Below, piece by piece: positions 1 to 8,497 of a DNA stretch of 51,267 nucleotides (positions are counted from its first letter, which is position 1; each line of letters starts with the position of its first letter). This stretch comes from Sulfuricurvum sp. (GTDB lineage Bacteria; Campylobacterota; Campylobacteria; Campylobacterales; Sulfurimonadaceae). The notes under the pieces were generated by a model that made no database searches, had not been told where the DNA came from, and saw only the letters and a program-made list of their open reading frames with translations. The position numbers and the translations under genes are program-made. The stretch covers positions 1 through 51,267 of the forward strand of contig NZ_JAQTNN010000019.1 in NCBI RefSeq assembly GCF_028713855.1, in the 5' to 3' direction.

Positions 1-2
1 TA

Positions 3-587
3 CTGGGTTATTACTCAGGTATGCGCCTCAATGAGATTAGAACCAGAAGGCATGCCGATATTATTCGAGAACCTTTGTATCTTTATGACCGTAGGATTAA
101 AGATGCAGTGTATTCGGTAGACATCAATGTTGAAGGTCTAAAAACAGATTTAGACAGTAAAACAGCCAATAGTTTTAAAACCTCGAACGCAAGCAGACGG
201 GTAGGGTTTGTCATTTCCAACGAGAAACACGCAAAAATATTTGATGCATTTTTGAAAGAGAAATTTAAGAAAAACGAGATGTATTTGTTTAAAGATTTTG
301 ACCTGGCCGGACACTCAAAATTTGATAGCGTTATGAAGCTTTCAAAGGCGCAGATTCTGAATGAAATCATTTCTAAGGTGACGAAGAGGTATGCCACTCT
401 TCATTCGTTGAGGCATTCCTATGCCACATGGTGGTTCATGCAAAGAATCATGAGTGGCCAAAATTTCAATGACGCGCTTTTGAATTTTTCGATCGAAATC
501 GGTCACGTAACTCCGGACGTTACAATGAGAAGTTACATCCACTATGAACTAATTGAAGAGGTTATCGCACATGAGAGACGAAATTAA
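3..587 (+). CDS. Tyrosine recombinase/integrase, C-terminal part (5' end outside window)
   Basis: The frame is open to the left window edge, so this is only the catalytic C-terminus of a longer integrase. The box I arginine lies in YYSGMRLNE at the very start, just before the first in-window ATG at 21. The box II motif HSLRHSYAT (H-x-x-R) is near 400-425, followed by the GH of IGHVTPDVT and a candidate nucleophile tyrosine in MRSYIHY. A long insert separates box I from box II, as in the larger integron- or ICE-type tyrosine recombinases. Its end overlaps the next gene by 17 bases, so the two are probably co-translated. The family call is firm; the element it belongs to and its substrate are unknown. 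Confidence 0.85.
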   Translation: MGYYSGMRLNEIRTRRHADIIREPLYLYDRRIKDAVYSVDINVEGLKTDLDSKTANSFKTSNASRRVGFVISNEKHAKIFDAFLKEKFKKNEMYLFKDFDLAGHSKFDSVMKLSKAQILNEIISKVTKRYATLHSLRHSYATWWFMQRIMSGQNFNDALLNFSIEIGHVTPDVTMRSYIHYELIEEVIAHERRN

Positions 588-1632
588 GCAAGCCATTCTC
601 AGTAAAAACAGTTTTTTGATTTATGGATATGACCAGGGATATAACATCGATATTTTTAACGAGCTAACGGAAGGGTTAGAGTCACGTCACAACGAGATTT
701 TTTATTTTGATATGGTGAGCTATGGGGTCAAACCGAATTTTAAAAAGGAATTGAATCGAGTCCCCCAGCAATACAATTTATTTGAGTTTTTTAAAGAAAA
801 AGAGATCTCGAAAATACACTTTGACAGATATATCCAAGATATCTGCGATTGCCTTCATGCCGAACTGTTTGATACAAAAGTCGACGGACAAATTTATTTG
901 AAACACCTGCTTGAGGCTGTTTACCAATCTGATGACAGCACCACTTTTGATGTAGATGAACTTATTAAGCTTCTTGGCAATATTATTAATACTCCAAAAT
1001 CCAGGATAGGTAACAAATTTTTTAAAAAGCTTGATCAGTTAGACAGTTTGAAATCAAAATATCCAGATGATTATTTTACAGATTCTGACTTCGATAAACT
1101 GGCTCAGGATGCAAGACTGCTATTGGAACAGTATCTTTTTGAGGATCCCAGCAAAAGGAATTATTCAGATGTCGTATTGAAATGGTCAAATTATGATTTA
1201 GGTGTGAAGTATTTTACTAAATTGTTAGAAAGAATGAATATTCCTTTACTGAAGAAATTTAGTAATGTGCCCAAAACGGTACCTGGTAAAATAAACCATT
1301 TTCAAATTGATCACTATACAATGCGGTGTAACTATCTAGGTATGGTTTTATCTTCTATAGTCCGAAAATTGAAAATATACGATTCTTCGAATAAGCCATT
1401 AATAATCATTAACGGAAAACAAAAGGATCTTTTTAAAAGCGTAAGTATGGATATAGAAGAACTATTTCATCACTGTAGAGTTTGCTTCATTATCAGCAGC
1501 ATAGAAGAGCTTGATGCGAGAGTTAATTCTTTTGTAGATGTGAAGATTTATTCTGATAAACACAAGAATTTATCTTTAGGAAATACTGGCTCGGAAAAAA
1601 GAATAAAAAATGGCTACAGTGTCCAATATTGA
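571..1632 (+). CDS. Hypothetical protein coupled to the upstream integrase
   Basis: The 353-codon frame from ATG 571 overlaps the integrase stop by 17 bases. A GAAGAGG ribosome site lies about 8 bases upstream; a TTG at 553 in the same frame is a weaker start. I do not recognise the family. The protein is soluble, rich in Lys, Asp and aromatic residues, and has no signal peptide or membrane segment. It starts with an FLIYGYDQGYN segment that resembles the first strand of a P-loop ATPase without the lysine/serine loop. A LIIINGK stretch and a CFIISS stretch near the C-terminus could be further beta strands of that fold. A degenerate STAND/AAA-like accessory protein of the integrase is a guess only. 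Confidence 0.6.
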   Translation: MRDEIKQAILSKNSFLIYGYDQGYNIDIFNELTEGLESRHNEIFYFDMVSYGVKPNFKKELNRVPQQYNLFEFFKEKEISKIHFDRYIQDICDCLHAELFDTKVDGQIYLKHLLEAVYQSDDSTTFDVDELIKLLGNIINTPKSRIGNKFFKKLDQLDSLKSKYPDDYFTDSDFDKLAQDARLLLEQYLFEDPSKRNYSDVVLKWSNYDLGVKYFTKLLERMNIPLLKKFSNVPKTVPGKINHFQIDHYTMRCNYLGMVLSSIVRKLKIYDSSNKPLIIINGKQKDLFKSVSMDIEELFHHCRVCFIISSIEELDARVNSFVDVKIYSDKHKNLSLGNTGSEKRIKNGYSVQY

Positions 1633-1777
1633 TTTTTATGGAACACAGGGGTGAAATGTACGGTATGAGATTGTTATAGAATTAAAATAGTTTTTACAAT
1701 CTTGCACAATGCCATTTTTTGAGGCTGGATGAACAATGTGTTTTACACTTACGGTTTATTCATGAAGGGAGATAAAA

Positions 1778-2158
1778 ATGGGGTATGCAATTAAACAGAT
1801 TGGGTATGTCGATGGGGATAAAATTTTAAAGGGTGTCATCCCCAACATGAAAGTCGGTGAGCTACGATATTATCCACAGGACAATCCAAATTTGTATCGT
1901 ACACAGTCACGAGAACTTTCTCCTAAAATAGTGATGCGGATTTTCAAATCTATGTTTCCCGATTATGAAGTAGAGGTAAACGAAAGCGATACCTATTTGA
2001 TCGACCATATTGTAAAACGCGAATCACGTCAATATGTCATCAATAAGGCTTACATCTGTATCAAAGAAGCAACTCCGGAACATGATGGAACGGTGATCAA
2101 TCTGCATAACGGGTATGTATTAGTCTTCAAAGAAAAATACATCTCACCGGTTTGTTAA
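1778..2158 (+). CDS. Hypothetical protein, 126 aa
   Basis: An ATG preceded by GAAGGGAG (about 8 bases upstream) starts a 126-residue soluble protein of mixed charge, with no signal peptide, membrane segment or recognisable catalytic motif. The middle holds a basic stretch (VKRESRQYVINKAY). Its stop overlaps the stop of the leftward gene at 2155 by four bases (TTAA), so the two genes converge tightly. The good ribosome site and compact ending argue that it is real. No function is proposed. Confidence 0.6.
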   Translation: MGYAIKQIGYVDGDKILKGVIPNMKVGELRYYPQDNPNLYRTQSRELSPKIVMRIFKSMFPDYEVEVNESDTYLIDHIVKRESRQYVINKAYICIKEATPEHDGTVINLHNGYVLVFKEKYISPVC

Positions 2159-2475
2159 AGCGCTTCAATCTTCTTGATTATTTTTTCCCGATGTTCGGCA
2201 AACAACTTTTCGATTGATGAGGTAACTACTTCCACTTTCGATCCGTATTCCCCAAATCCGATCATCGTATGAATACGCTCTTTGGATGTTTGATCCAGTT
2301 CTATAAATTCTTTATCAAACAGACGTTTGATTTCGAGCAAACTCTCAATTGCCGCTCCTAAACGTTCCCGCTCATTAACCCCTTTGTCTAAATCAAGTGA
2401 ATTGGCGATTTTAGAGAGTTCTTCGAGACTATTGGCTGATAAAACGACTCTACGGTCTATTTTTTCACTACTCAT
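2155..2475 (-). CDS. Hypothetical small helical protein, 106 aa
   Basis: I chose the ATG at 2475, which has GAAGGAA about 8 bases upstream, over a longer start near 2562. The longer start would add a hydrophobic N-terminus (ILTIYTFIAIILLLY) that is probably untranslated AT-rich DNA. The remaining protein is acidic/basic and almost entirely helical, with coiled-coil-like spacing (AAIESLLEIKRLFDKEF and the Lys-rich C-terminus). It ends by overlapping the convergent gene at 2158. The segment VLSANSLEELSKIANSL looks like a short dimerisation or antitoxin-like domain, but no family is recognised. Confidence 0.55.
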   Translation of the reverse strand: MSSEKIDRRVVLSANSLEELSKIANSLDLDKGVNERERLGAAIESLLEIKRLFDKEFIELDQTSKERIHTMIGFGEYGSKVEVVTSSIEKLFAEHREKIIKKIEAL

Positions 2476-2975
2476 GTATTTATTTCCTTCTAATTTGACT
2501 TTATGGCTATATAATAGAAGTATAATAGCTATAAATGTGTATATAGTCAATATTAATGACATTATGCAAACTATAAATTAATATATCACATAGATAATAC
2601 ACTTTAGCTATATAGAGCGATCGGTTGCAATGTTGATGCACAATATGGCTTCGTTTTGGTATTAATACTAAGATAATACAATATTATCTTGTAAGTAAAA
2701 GGCAATTTTGGTATAATCTTTGAGAATATCGATGGATTTAGAGATGAGATTTGATTGTTTACTCAAAGTATAGAGGTCATTTAATGGATATAAGCCATTA
2801 TTTTAGAGACTAATAGTCTATTTTTAATTAATTATTGTCTTATATGTGCACTATATATAAATTATTTGACAATATGTATAGATAAGTTAATAAAACCTGA
2901 CTTATCCATGAAGTAAGAATGATTTTCTTAGCGTGCTATTTTTTCCGAATTCTGTGTTGATCAAATTTCAGGTTT

Positions 2976-3020
2976 GTTTAAAACGGATAGGGAAAAAAAT
3001 CCCTTTGTAGGTTTAGCAGC
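2976..3020 (+). repeat. Diverged relative of the Tn3-type terminal inverted repeat
   Basis: Reading rightward, this stretch has TTTAAA, then ATAGGGAAAAAA, CCCT and TTTGTAGGTTTA in the same order and nearly the same spacing as the reverse complement of the left repeat of the transposon at 19953-20006. Small differences and one or two single-base gaps separate them. I found no partner repeat, transposase or target duplication near it, so it is probably a relic end or a solo repeat of a related element. Confidence 0.5.
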
Positions 3021-3031
3021 TTTTTTTAAAC

Positions 3032-3087
3032 GGTTGAAAAAGATTCAACCAAAATGTTGAAACATTGTAGTCTACCAAAGTTCAACC
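3032..3087. promoter_or_regulatory. Two GGTTGAA/TTCAACC dyads before the integrase
   Basis: GGTTGAA (3032-3038) and TTCAACC (3044-3050) form a perfect 7-bp palindrome with a 5-base centre. GTTGAA (3056-3061) and TTCAAC (3081-3086) form a wider dyad of the same sequence, ending beside the AGGAG ribosome site. The arrangement suggests an autoregulatory operator or recombinase arm/core binding sites. Which protein binds is unknown. Confidence 0.45.
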
Positions 3088-3097
3088 AGGAGTGAAT

Positions 3098-4252
3098 ATG
3101 TCACCAAAACAATTTCAAGATGATTTAGCCGAATGGGATCTCTGTACCGGTAAAGGACTCGTTAGTGATCTCGATGCTTGGCGAGATCGCTACATCACCG
3201 AGAAAGTGGCTCAAGGGGTAAGTGATAAGACCCGTAAATCGTATGGTGAAGCACTTACACCCCTTATAGAGTTTGCTCATCAGTACGATTCTATTATGGA
3301 TTTGGAAGGGTTGTCGGCAAAGTTTGTCAATAACTACCTGATGTGGTATCAAGAACATCTTGCGTCTAAAGATCTCGAAGCTAAAAAGATCTCGATGGAG
3401 GAGTATAACCAAGTCGTTTCCAATCGTAAAGCCAACCGGGGGAAAAACGATGCGAAGCTCTCAATCGCCTATCGTTACGAGAAAAGTATCTCACACCGTT
3501 TGACGGTTCTCAAACAACTCCTCCTTTTTATCAGTGAAAACAACAAAGGCAACTATGACTTCACTCCTATCTTTAAATACTTCACCAAGATCAAGGTCCA
3601 AAAACGAAGTACCGATTTCGTCACCGAAAACGAACTCGAAGAGCTGATCGATTTTATGAAACACTGGCCGGATGTTTTTAAAGAGCATTTTCCGAAGAGT
3701 TCGCAGCGTTATGCCTATCGCAATGCTTTGATCGTATTGCTTTATTGTCTAAACGGTGCACGTGCTGATGAAGTGATCTCTCTAAGAATGGAACATATCA
3801 AAGAGTCCGAATACAAAGACGATCATGGTACTACACATCTGTTTTATACGATCGCTTATCATACGACAAAAGGGGATAAATACCGTGAAGTGGTGGTGAG
3901 ACGTGAAGAGATTGAAGTGTTCGTTAATTACATGAGAGCTGTTCTGCCGGACCCTTCCTATGTCCTCTCAAGCACGTATGCCAATGGAACTTACACAAAC
4001 AAGAAGATGCCCGATGTCGATATGTGGAAATTCACCACCTATGCTTTAAAAGCAATTGGAGTTAATAAAAGTGGACGCCATATCATCCGCAGGGGTTATG
4101 CAACCAAAGAGCTCGCCGATGGGAAAGATTTGGCAATTGTGGCAATGGAGCTGGGGCACACGTCGACAAATACGACGTTTACATCCTATGTGAAGAACAA
4201 CCCGGAGTTGATGATGAAGAGAAAGATAGAGGGTACAAAAACGAAATCTTGA
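3098..4252 (+). CDS. Tyrosine recombinase (phage-type integrase)
   Basis: This is a complete 384-residue integrase. ATG 3098 follows AGGAG with good spacing; an in-frame GTG at 3092 is less likely. The N-terminal SAM-like/core-binding part spans roughly residues 15-170. The catalytic domain follows: box I arginine in NGARADEVISLRMEH, box II HIIRRGYAT (H-x-x-R), and GHTSTNTTFTSYV, supplying the second histidine and the nucleophile tyrosine. It catalyses site-specific strand exchange, presumably for an element in this region. The upstream DNA has two nested GTTGAA/TTCAAC dyads. After the stop, CGCTAAC (4254) and GTTTAGCG (4274) make a weak hairpin without a clear T-run. The attachment site is not identified. 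Confidence 0.9.
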   Translation: MSPKQFQDDLAEWDLCTGKGLVSDLDAWRDRYITEKVAQGVSDKTRKSYGEALTPLIEFAHQYDSIMDLEGLSAKFVNNYLMWYQEHLASKDLEAKKISMEEYNQVVSNRKANRGKNDAKLSIAYRYEKSISHRLTVLKQLLLFISENNKGNYDFTPIFKYFTKIKVQKRSTDFVTENELEELIDFMKHWPDVFKEHFPKSSQRYAYRNALIVLLYCLNGARADEVISLRMEHIKESEYKDDHGTTHLFYTIAYHTTKGDKYREVVVRREEIEVFVNYMRAVLPDPSYVLSSTYANGTYTNKKMPDVDMWKFTTYALKAIGVNKSGRHIIRRGYATKELADGKDLAIVAMELGHTSTNTTFTSYVKNNPELMMKRKIEGTKTKS

Positions 4253-4318
4253 CCGCTAACAAGTCATATTTGAGTTTAGCGTGTGTTCTATTCTCTTCGT
4301 TTCCGCAGGTCATCCCTA

Positions 4319-5080
4319 TTAATAAATAAACACTTTTTTCAAAGCATCTAGCGTAAGCCCTTTATCTATAGTAACCATTCCATTGACAATGGTTTTAATC
4401 ATTTTTTGATCTACTTCTTGTTCTAAATGAGTTATAAAACTTTCAAAATGTTCCATCATTTTACCGGTCATTTGAATCCTTTCATCGCCGGTTAAGAGCA
4501 AGGATAATTTTAAAATGTCTTGCCGATGTTTCTTCCATTTGTTATCGTTTCTTGCTCTGAGATCGTAAAATGCGGACATTTTTAGCATAATAGTAGCCTG
4601 GGTATTGGTACAAGGTGCAATTGCTGACATGCTTACATTGTTTTTGATCATCTCAAAATATTCCGGGTCCAGCATGATCGCTGATAACGAATAGAGACCC
4701 TCTTCCGGATCAATAGGGATAATCCGTTGATTTTCATCCAAATGAAGATCGTTTTCATTAGAAGCAAAAAGTTCTATCTCTTTTGCAAATCCTTCTGTCT
4801 CAGGTTTAACGAATCGGTAATAGTGATACTGATCTTTGTCACCTTTTTGTATTTCGTATTTACCCTCTTGGACGTATTGTTTGATTCTTTGAGACATCTC
4901 AACCGATGATGTGGTTAATAATACAAGATCAATATCATGAGTAGCTTTACCGTGACCATCACCTAAACCTTCATCAAGTAGCAAAACCGTTGCAAAGCCC
5001 CCTACAACAACGTACATATCCTCTAAATCTTTGCAATATTGCTGGAAATGACTTAACCCTCTGTAATCAGTTTCTTTCAT
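4319..5080 (-). CDS. AbiEii-like nucleotidyltransferase toxin
   Basis: The protein carries the minimal nucleotidyltransferase core typical of the AbiEii/toxin family: VVVGGFATVLL near residue 30, followed by THDIDLVL with the paired acidic residues. This family includes toxins that modify RNA or nucleotides and that pair with winged-helix AbiEi antitoxins. I chose ATG 5080 because the preceding GAAGGTAA is well placed; a TTG at 5095 is possible. The gene overlaps the upstream antitoxin-like gene by 14 bases, the usual antitoxin-first order. The overall match is from motifs, and length (253 aa) is within the family's range. No activity can be confirmed from sequence. Confidence 0.7.
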   Translation of the reverse strand: MKETDYRGLSHFQQYCKDLEDMYVVVGGFATVLLLDEGLGDGHGKATHDIDLVLLTTSSVEMSQRIKQYVQEGKYEIQKGDKDQYHYYRFVKPETEGFAKEIELFASNENDLHLDENQRIIPIDPEEGLYSLSAIMLDPEYFEMIKNNVSMSAIAPCTNTQATIMLKMSAFYDLRARNDNKWKKHRQDILKLSLLLTGDERIQMTGKMMEHFESFITHLEQEVDQKMIKTIVNGMVTIDKGLTLDALKKVFIY

Positions 5081-6062
5081 CTTGGTTACCTTCAAATTTT
5101 TTCATAATCTCTTGTTCGAGTAGTTCGAGTGCGTATTGAGTACGTTCATCATTTTCTTTTCGTAAAGTTCGCAAAACATAGAGAGGATTAACGTTGTCGT
5201 CTACTGCAAAAATGGATGGATCACGATCCCACACTTCTATACGAAATCGAGCGTTTTCTTTTTCACATTCATTGAGTTCGGAAAAGTGGCGCATTCGAAT
5301 TTTTGAACTCATTGCTCTTGTCGGTATACGTTCATCCATTAAGGTAGAAAACACTGATAATGCAGAATATCCACTATTCATTATAGGGTGATCGAGCATA
5401 GGAGAATCAGAATAAAAAACATATTTGATTGGTGATATTCCTTCTTCTTTCAAGCGATCATAGACATCTTCATGTGAATTGAAAACAATGCGTTTACTAC
5501 GTCCTTGTTTTTCTATTCGCACATATTCAAATGATTCCAAAATAGACAAAGCAGCTGATGTCGCACGGATATCTCTGTCAATCATGGAAGCAATTTGTGA
5601 AATCATAAAGCCTGATTGTATGTTTTTATTCAAATAACCGATTAGGATCATATCAGCATCGGGAGTGAGTGACTGGAAATTTTTACGCGGTATTGGCAGT
5701 AATTTTTCTGATTTCATTTGCATTAGTGCAAACGGCATATAAACATATTTGTCTATGATGACGAAAGATTGGCGTTTTTCAATTAAACGATTGATATTTC
5801 TGCTTCCTAAAGAGTCAAAAACCAATACGACGTAGCAGGGGCACTTTTCCTCAATTTTACGTACAGCATTATAGTGAATTCGCATATCGGTAGTTGTATC
5901 TTTAACATGAGCAAATACAACTCCGAAACCACTAAGACTACAGCTCCATAGATCATATCCAGCTTGAATATATAACGGTAGACTCATAGTGAGTTCTTTT
6001 TCTTGTATGCCATAGCCAGTTGTAGTTTCTATGTAATGGAATAGTGCATCTTTATACTTCAT
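5067..6062 (-). CDS. AbiEi-like winged-helix antitoxin/regulator
   Basis: A 331-residue protein directly upstream of, and overlapping, the nucleotidyltransferase. Residues about 150-215 look like a winged helix-turn-helix (SGFMISQIASMIDRDIRATS followed by LSILESFEYVRIEKQGRSKR), the DNA-binding wing of MarR/AbiEi-like proteins. The N-terminal part contains alternating strands and helices (CYVVLVFD) and has no recognised catalytic motif. Gene order and overlap suggest an antitoxin that also represses its own promoter in the AT-rich 6063-6316 gap. The protein is longer than simple AbiEi antitoxins, so a regulator with a sensory domain is an alternative. Confidence 0.55.
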   Translation of the reverse strand: MKYKDALFHYIETTTGYGIQEKELTMSLPLYIQAGYDLWSCSLSGFGVVFAHVKDTTTDMRIHYNAVRKIEEKCPCYVVLVFDSLGSRNINRLIEKRQSFVIIDKYVYMPFALMQMKSEKLLPIPRKNFQSLTPDADMILIGYLNKNIQSGFMISQIASMIDRDIRATSAALSILESFEYVRIEKQGRSKRIVFNSHEDVYDRLKEEGISPIKYVFYSDSPMLDHPIMNSGYSALSVFSTLMDERIPTRAMSSKIRMRHFSELNECEKENARFRIEVWDRDPSIFAVDDNVNPLYVLRTLRKENDERTQYALELLEQEIMKKFEGNQDERN

Positions 6063-6316
6063 AAACTTATATTAGCATAAAATAGGCATTATTTGCAATA
6101 ATATGTAAATATTGAATAATTAATGTAAATTAAAGGCTAATAAGATGAATTGAAATAGATACTAGAGTTTAAATTTGGTTAACCTAAGATAAATTATATT
6201 GAAAATAGCAAACAGCCAATATAGATAATTAGGCAAGAAATAGAGATTATTATTCTAACACTTAATACTTCTAAAATAATACAATTTCCCTCTAAATAAA
6301 TTAGTGGAGAAATAAC

Positions 6317-7072
6317 ATGAAAATAGCATTAGTTACAGGTGGTAGTAGAGGTTTAGGCAAAAGTATCGCATTAAATCTCGCAAAAAAAGGGTATGACATT
6401 ATCCTTACCTATAAAAGTTCACAAACTGAAGCGGAAAATGTCGTCCGTGAAATCACCCAACTAGGTTGTAAGGCTGTTTCATTGCAACTCGATGTTGCAC
6501 AGACCGATACATTGGCTAATTTTGTAGAGAAATTGCTCCTAGTTTTAAATGATCGTTGGGGGACATCTCCAAAAATCAATCTGTTAGTCAATAATGCCGG
6601 TATTGGTATTAATGCCGCATGTGCCGAAACTACAGAAGTGCAGTTTGATGAGTTAATGAACATCCATCTCAAAGGACCTTTCTTTTTAACACAAATGTTG
6701 CTGCCGTATATTGCTGATGGTGGAGAGATATTGAATCTATCCTCAGGGCTTACCCGGTTTAGCTTGCCTGGGTATGGGGTATATGCAGCTATGAAAGGGG
6801 CTATAGAGGTCATAACACGCTATCTCGCACTCGAACTAGGTGAGCGAAAAATCACGGTCAATACTATCGCTCCGGGTGGGATTGAAACCGATTTCGGCGG
6901 CGGTGCGCTAAGAGATAATCAAGACATTAATGCGTACGTAGCATCCCAAACCGCACTGGGACGCACCGGATTACCTGATGATATAGGTGCAGCCGTTGCA
7001 GCAATCGCATCAGATGATTGCCGATGGATGAACGGTCAACGGATTGAGTTAACCGGTGGAATGCGTTTGTAA
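6317..7072 (+). CDS. Short-chain dehydrogenase/reductase
   Basis: A classical SDR of 251 residues, in the family's usual length range. It has the dinucleotide-binding motif TGGSRGLG at residues 7-14, the structural NNAG motif near 92, a catalytic serine in LNLSSG, and the YAAMK active site. The C-terminal PGGIETDF segment and GMRL ending are typical of FabG-like reductases. A GTGGAG ribosome site precedes the ATG. It probably reduces a carbonyl with NAD(P)H; the substrate cannot be deduced. The gene is followed closely by an AraC regulator on the same strand, so they may share a transcript. It lacks the 41-bp operator found before other enzymes of this cluster. Confidence 0.9.
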   Translation: MKIALVTGGSRGLGKSIALNLAKKGYDIILTYKSSQTEAENVVREITQLGCKAVSLQLDVAQTDTLANFVEKLLLVLNDRWGTSPKINLLVNNAGIGINAACAETTEVQFDELMNIHLKGPFFLTQMLLPYIADGGEILNLSSGLTRFSLPGYGVYAAMKGAIEVITRYLALELGERKITVNTIAPGGIETDFGGGALRDNQDINAYVASQTALGRTGLPDDIGAAVAAIASDDCRWMNGQRIELTGGMRL

Positions 7073-7137
7073 TGACAAATCGATTCATTATGTGTATAAT
7101 AGAATTTATCTAAAGATAGAGGAAATTACACCAAACA

Positions 7138-8034
7138 ATGATGTCGGAACTAAGCCAAAAACTGCTTCGTATTGTTGAAAATGAGGCCATGGATGAAGGT
7201 ATAAATAAAACCGTTGTACCTTATATTCAATTTTTCAAGGCATCCGATGTTTCTCAAGTTCTGCATGTGGTTTATGAGCCATCATTCTTTGTTATCGTAC
7301 AAGGTGCAAAAATTCTTACATTAGGGGACCATACTTATCGGTATGACCCCCTATCTTATCTAATCTCTTCTGTACATCTTCCAGTAACAGGACAGATCGT
7401 TGAAGCTTCTAATTCACACCCTTTTTTATCGATACAAATCACGTTCACAACAGAACAAATTTATGAAATTATCGAAGAGTATAATGATTTAAATATTAAT
7501 GACAATTGTGAAGCCTCTTTAGGACTTTGCATGGAACCAATAACCACCGAGATGCTTGAAATCATTTATCGACAACTTTCTTTAATAAATTCACCTAAAG
7601 ATATAAAAATGTTAGCTCCTTTATACCACAAAGAACTTCTGTATCGAGTATTGCAACAAGGTAGTGCTACTGCATTACGACAATTTGCCTCTGCGCAAAG
7701 CAATGCTGGACGTATCTCTAAAGCGATTCGGTTTATGCAAAATGATTTATTTGAACCGATTCATATCCAAGAGTTGGCTGATGTTGCAGGGATGAGCGTC
7801 TCATCTTTTCACAAGTATTTTAAAGATATTACTTCAATGAGTCCGATTCAGTATCGAAAGCAGAATCGTTTACAGGAGGCGCGTCGGTTGATGATAGCAA
7901 AGCAAATAAATGCTTCAACCGCTGCATTTGAAGTGGGGTACGAAAGCGCGTCACAATTTAGCAGAGAATATGCAAAATATTTTGGGCTTCCACCAAGTCA
8001 AGATATTAAAAAGATCAAACAGGCGTTAATTTAG
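7138..8034 (+). CDS. AraC-family transcriptional regulator (YqhC-type)
   Basis: Residues about 20-180 form the cupin-like AraC_N effector domain, recognisable by YEPSFFVIVQGAKILTLGD and SVHLPVTGQIVEAS. Residues about 195-290 hold the paired helix-turn-helices (IHIQELADVAGMSVSSFHKYF and ASTAAFEVGYESASQFSREY). This domain pair is known from E. coli YqhC, an aldehyde-responsive activator of an alcohol dehydrogenase, and an alcohol dehydrogenase is close by here. Two ATGs in tandem at 7138 and 7141 are both possible starts. Its 3' end overlaps the convergent SnoaL-like gene by four bases. It is a paralogue of the regulator at 12408. Confidence 0.9.
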   Translation: MMSELSQKLLRIVENEAMDEGINKTVVPYIQFFKASDVSQVLHVVYEPSFFVIVQGAKILTLGDHTYRYDPLSYLISSVHLPVTGQIVEASNSHPFLSIQITFTTEQIYEIIEEYNDLNINDNCEASLGLCMEPITTEMLEIIYRQLSLINSPKDIKMLAPLYHKELLYRVLQQGSATALRQFASAQSNAGRISKAIRFMQNDLFEPIHIQELADVAGMSVSSFHKYFKDITSMSPIQYRKQNRLQEARRLMIAKQINASTAAFEVGYESASQFSREYAKYFGLPPSQDIKKIKQALI

Positions 8035-8495
8035 CTAGGGGTGTTTAGCTCTTTATCATCACGCCATGTAAACTTAGCCAAACGTTTAGCGATTAGCCAC
8101 TCTCCATTGATACGTACATATTCATCCTTATAGATGATACCGTTGGTGTTTTTCATCTTTTTACCATCTATACTTGATACTAATACAACCATGCAATAGT
8201 GATCAGAGGTGGCTTTGTCGCCACTGATCTCGACGGTTTGCTGTCCATTGATATGGTAGACGGTTTCGAAGTTTGATAAGAATGAAGAGAATACATGATT
8301 AATCTCATCACGTCCGCGCATAGACGCGAACAGTGTATCGCCGAAGTAAGTATCTACTGTGGCATCTTCCGTAAAGAGGAGCATCTGAGCCTCAACATCT
8401 TTGTCGTCGGCTAGGTTTGAAAATTTATCGACAAGGTGCTTGAGTGCTGCTCTGTCTTCTAGTTGTTGAATTCGTTGTTCTAAAGTTGGGTTCAT
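8031..8495 (-). CDS. SnoaL-like / NTF2-fold protein
   Basis: A 154-residue protein beginning with EQRIQQLEDRAALKHLVDKFSNLAD and continuing with MLLFTEDATVDTYFGD and MRGRDEI. These are typical of the SnoaL-like (nuclear-transport-factor-2 fold) family, which includes isomerases, dehydratases and non-catalytic binding proteins. The C-terminal strands (VRINGEWLIAKRLAKFTWRDD) fit the cone-shaped fold. It starts three bases after the alcohol dehydrogenase stop and is surely co-transcribed with it. It probably handles the same small-molecule substrate class. The specific activity is unknown. Confidence 0.8.
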   Translation of the reverse strand: MNPTLEQRIQQLEDRAALKHLVDKFSNLADDKDVEAQMLLFTEDATVDTYFGDTLFASMRGRDEINHVFSSFLSNFETVYHINGQQTVEISGDKATSDHYCMVVLVSSIDGKKMKNTNGIIYKDEYVRINGEWLIAKRLAKFTWRDDKELNTPS

Positions 8496-8497
8496 GT

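Larger units (their letters stand above)
2476..3097. other. Gene-free AT-rich region upstream of integrase
   Basis: About 620 bases without a supported gene. The first 400 are very AT-rich, with no convincing reading frame and several TATA-like runs that could serve as promoters for the leftward gene at 2475. From 2976 there is a stretch resembling the ends of the Tn3-type transposon at 19953-29194, then two GTTGAA/TTCAAC dyads leading to the integrase start. An attachment site may lie here, but I found no tRNA-like or direct-repeat signature. Confidence 0.5.

Noticed and set aside
2476..2562. Hydrophobic N-terminal extension of the leftward gene at 2475
   Set aside because: The ATG at 2475 has a proper ribosome site and the extension is AT-rich with no support for translation.
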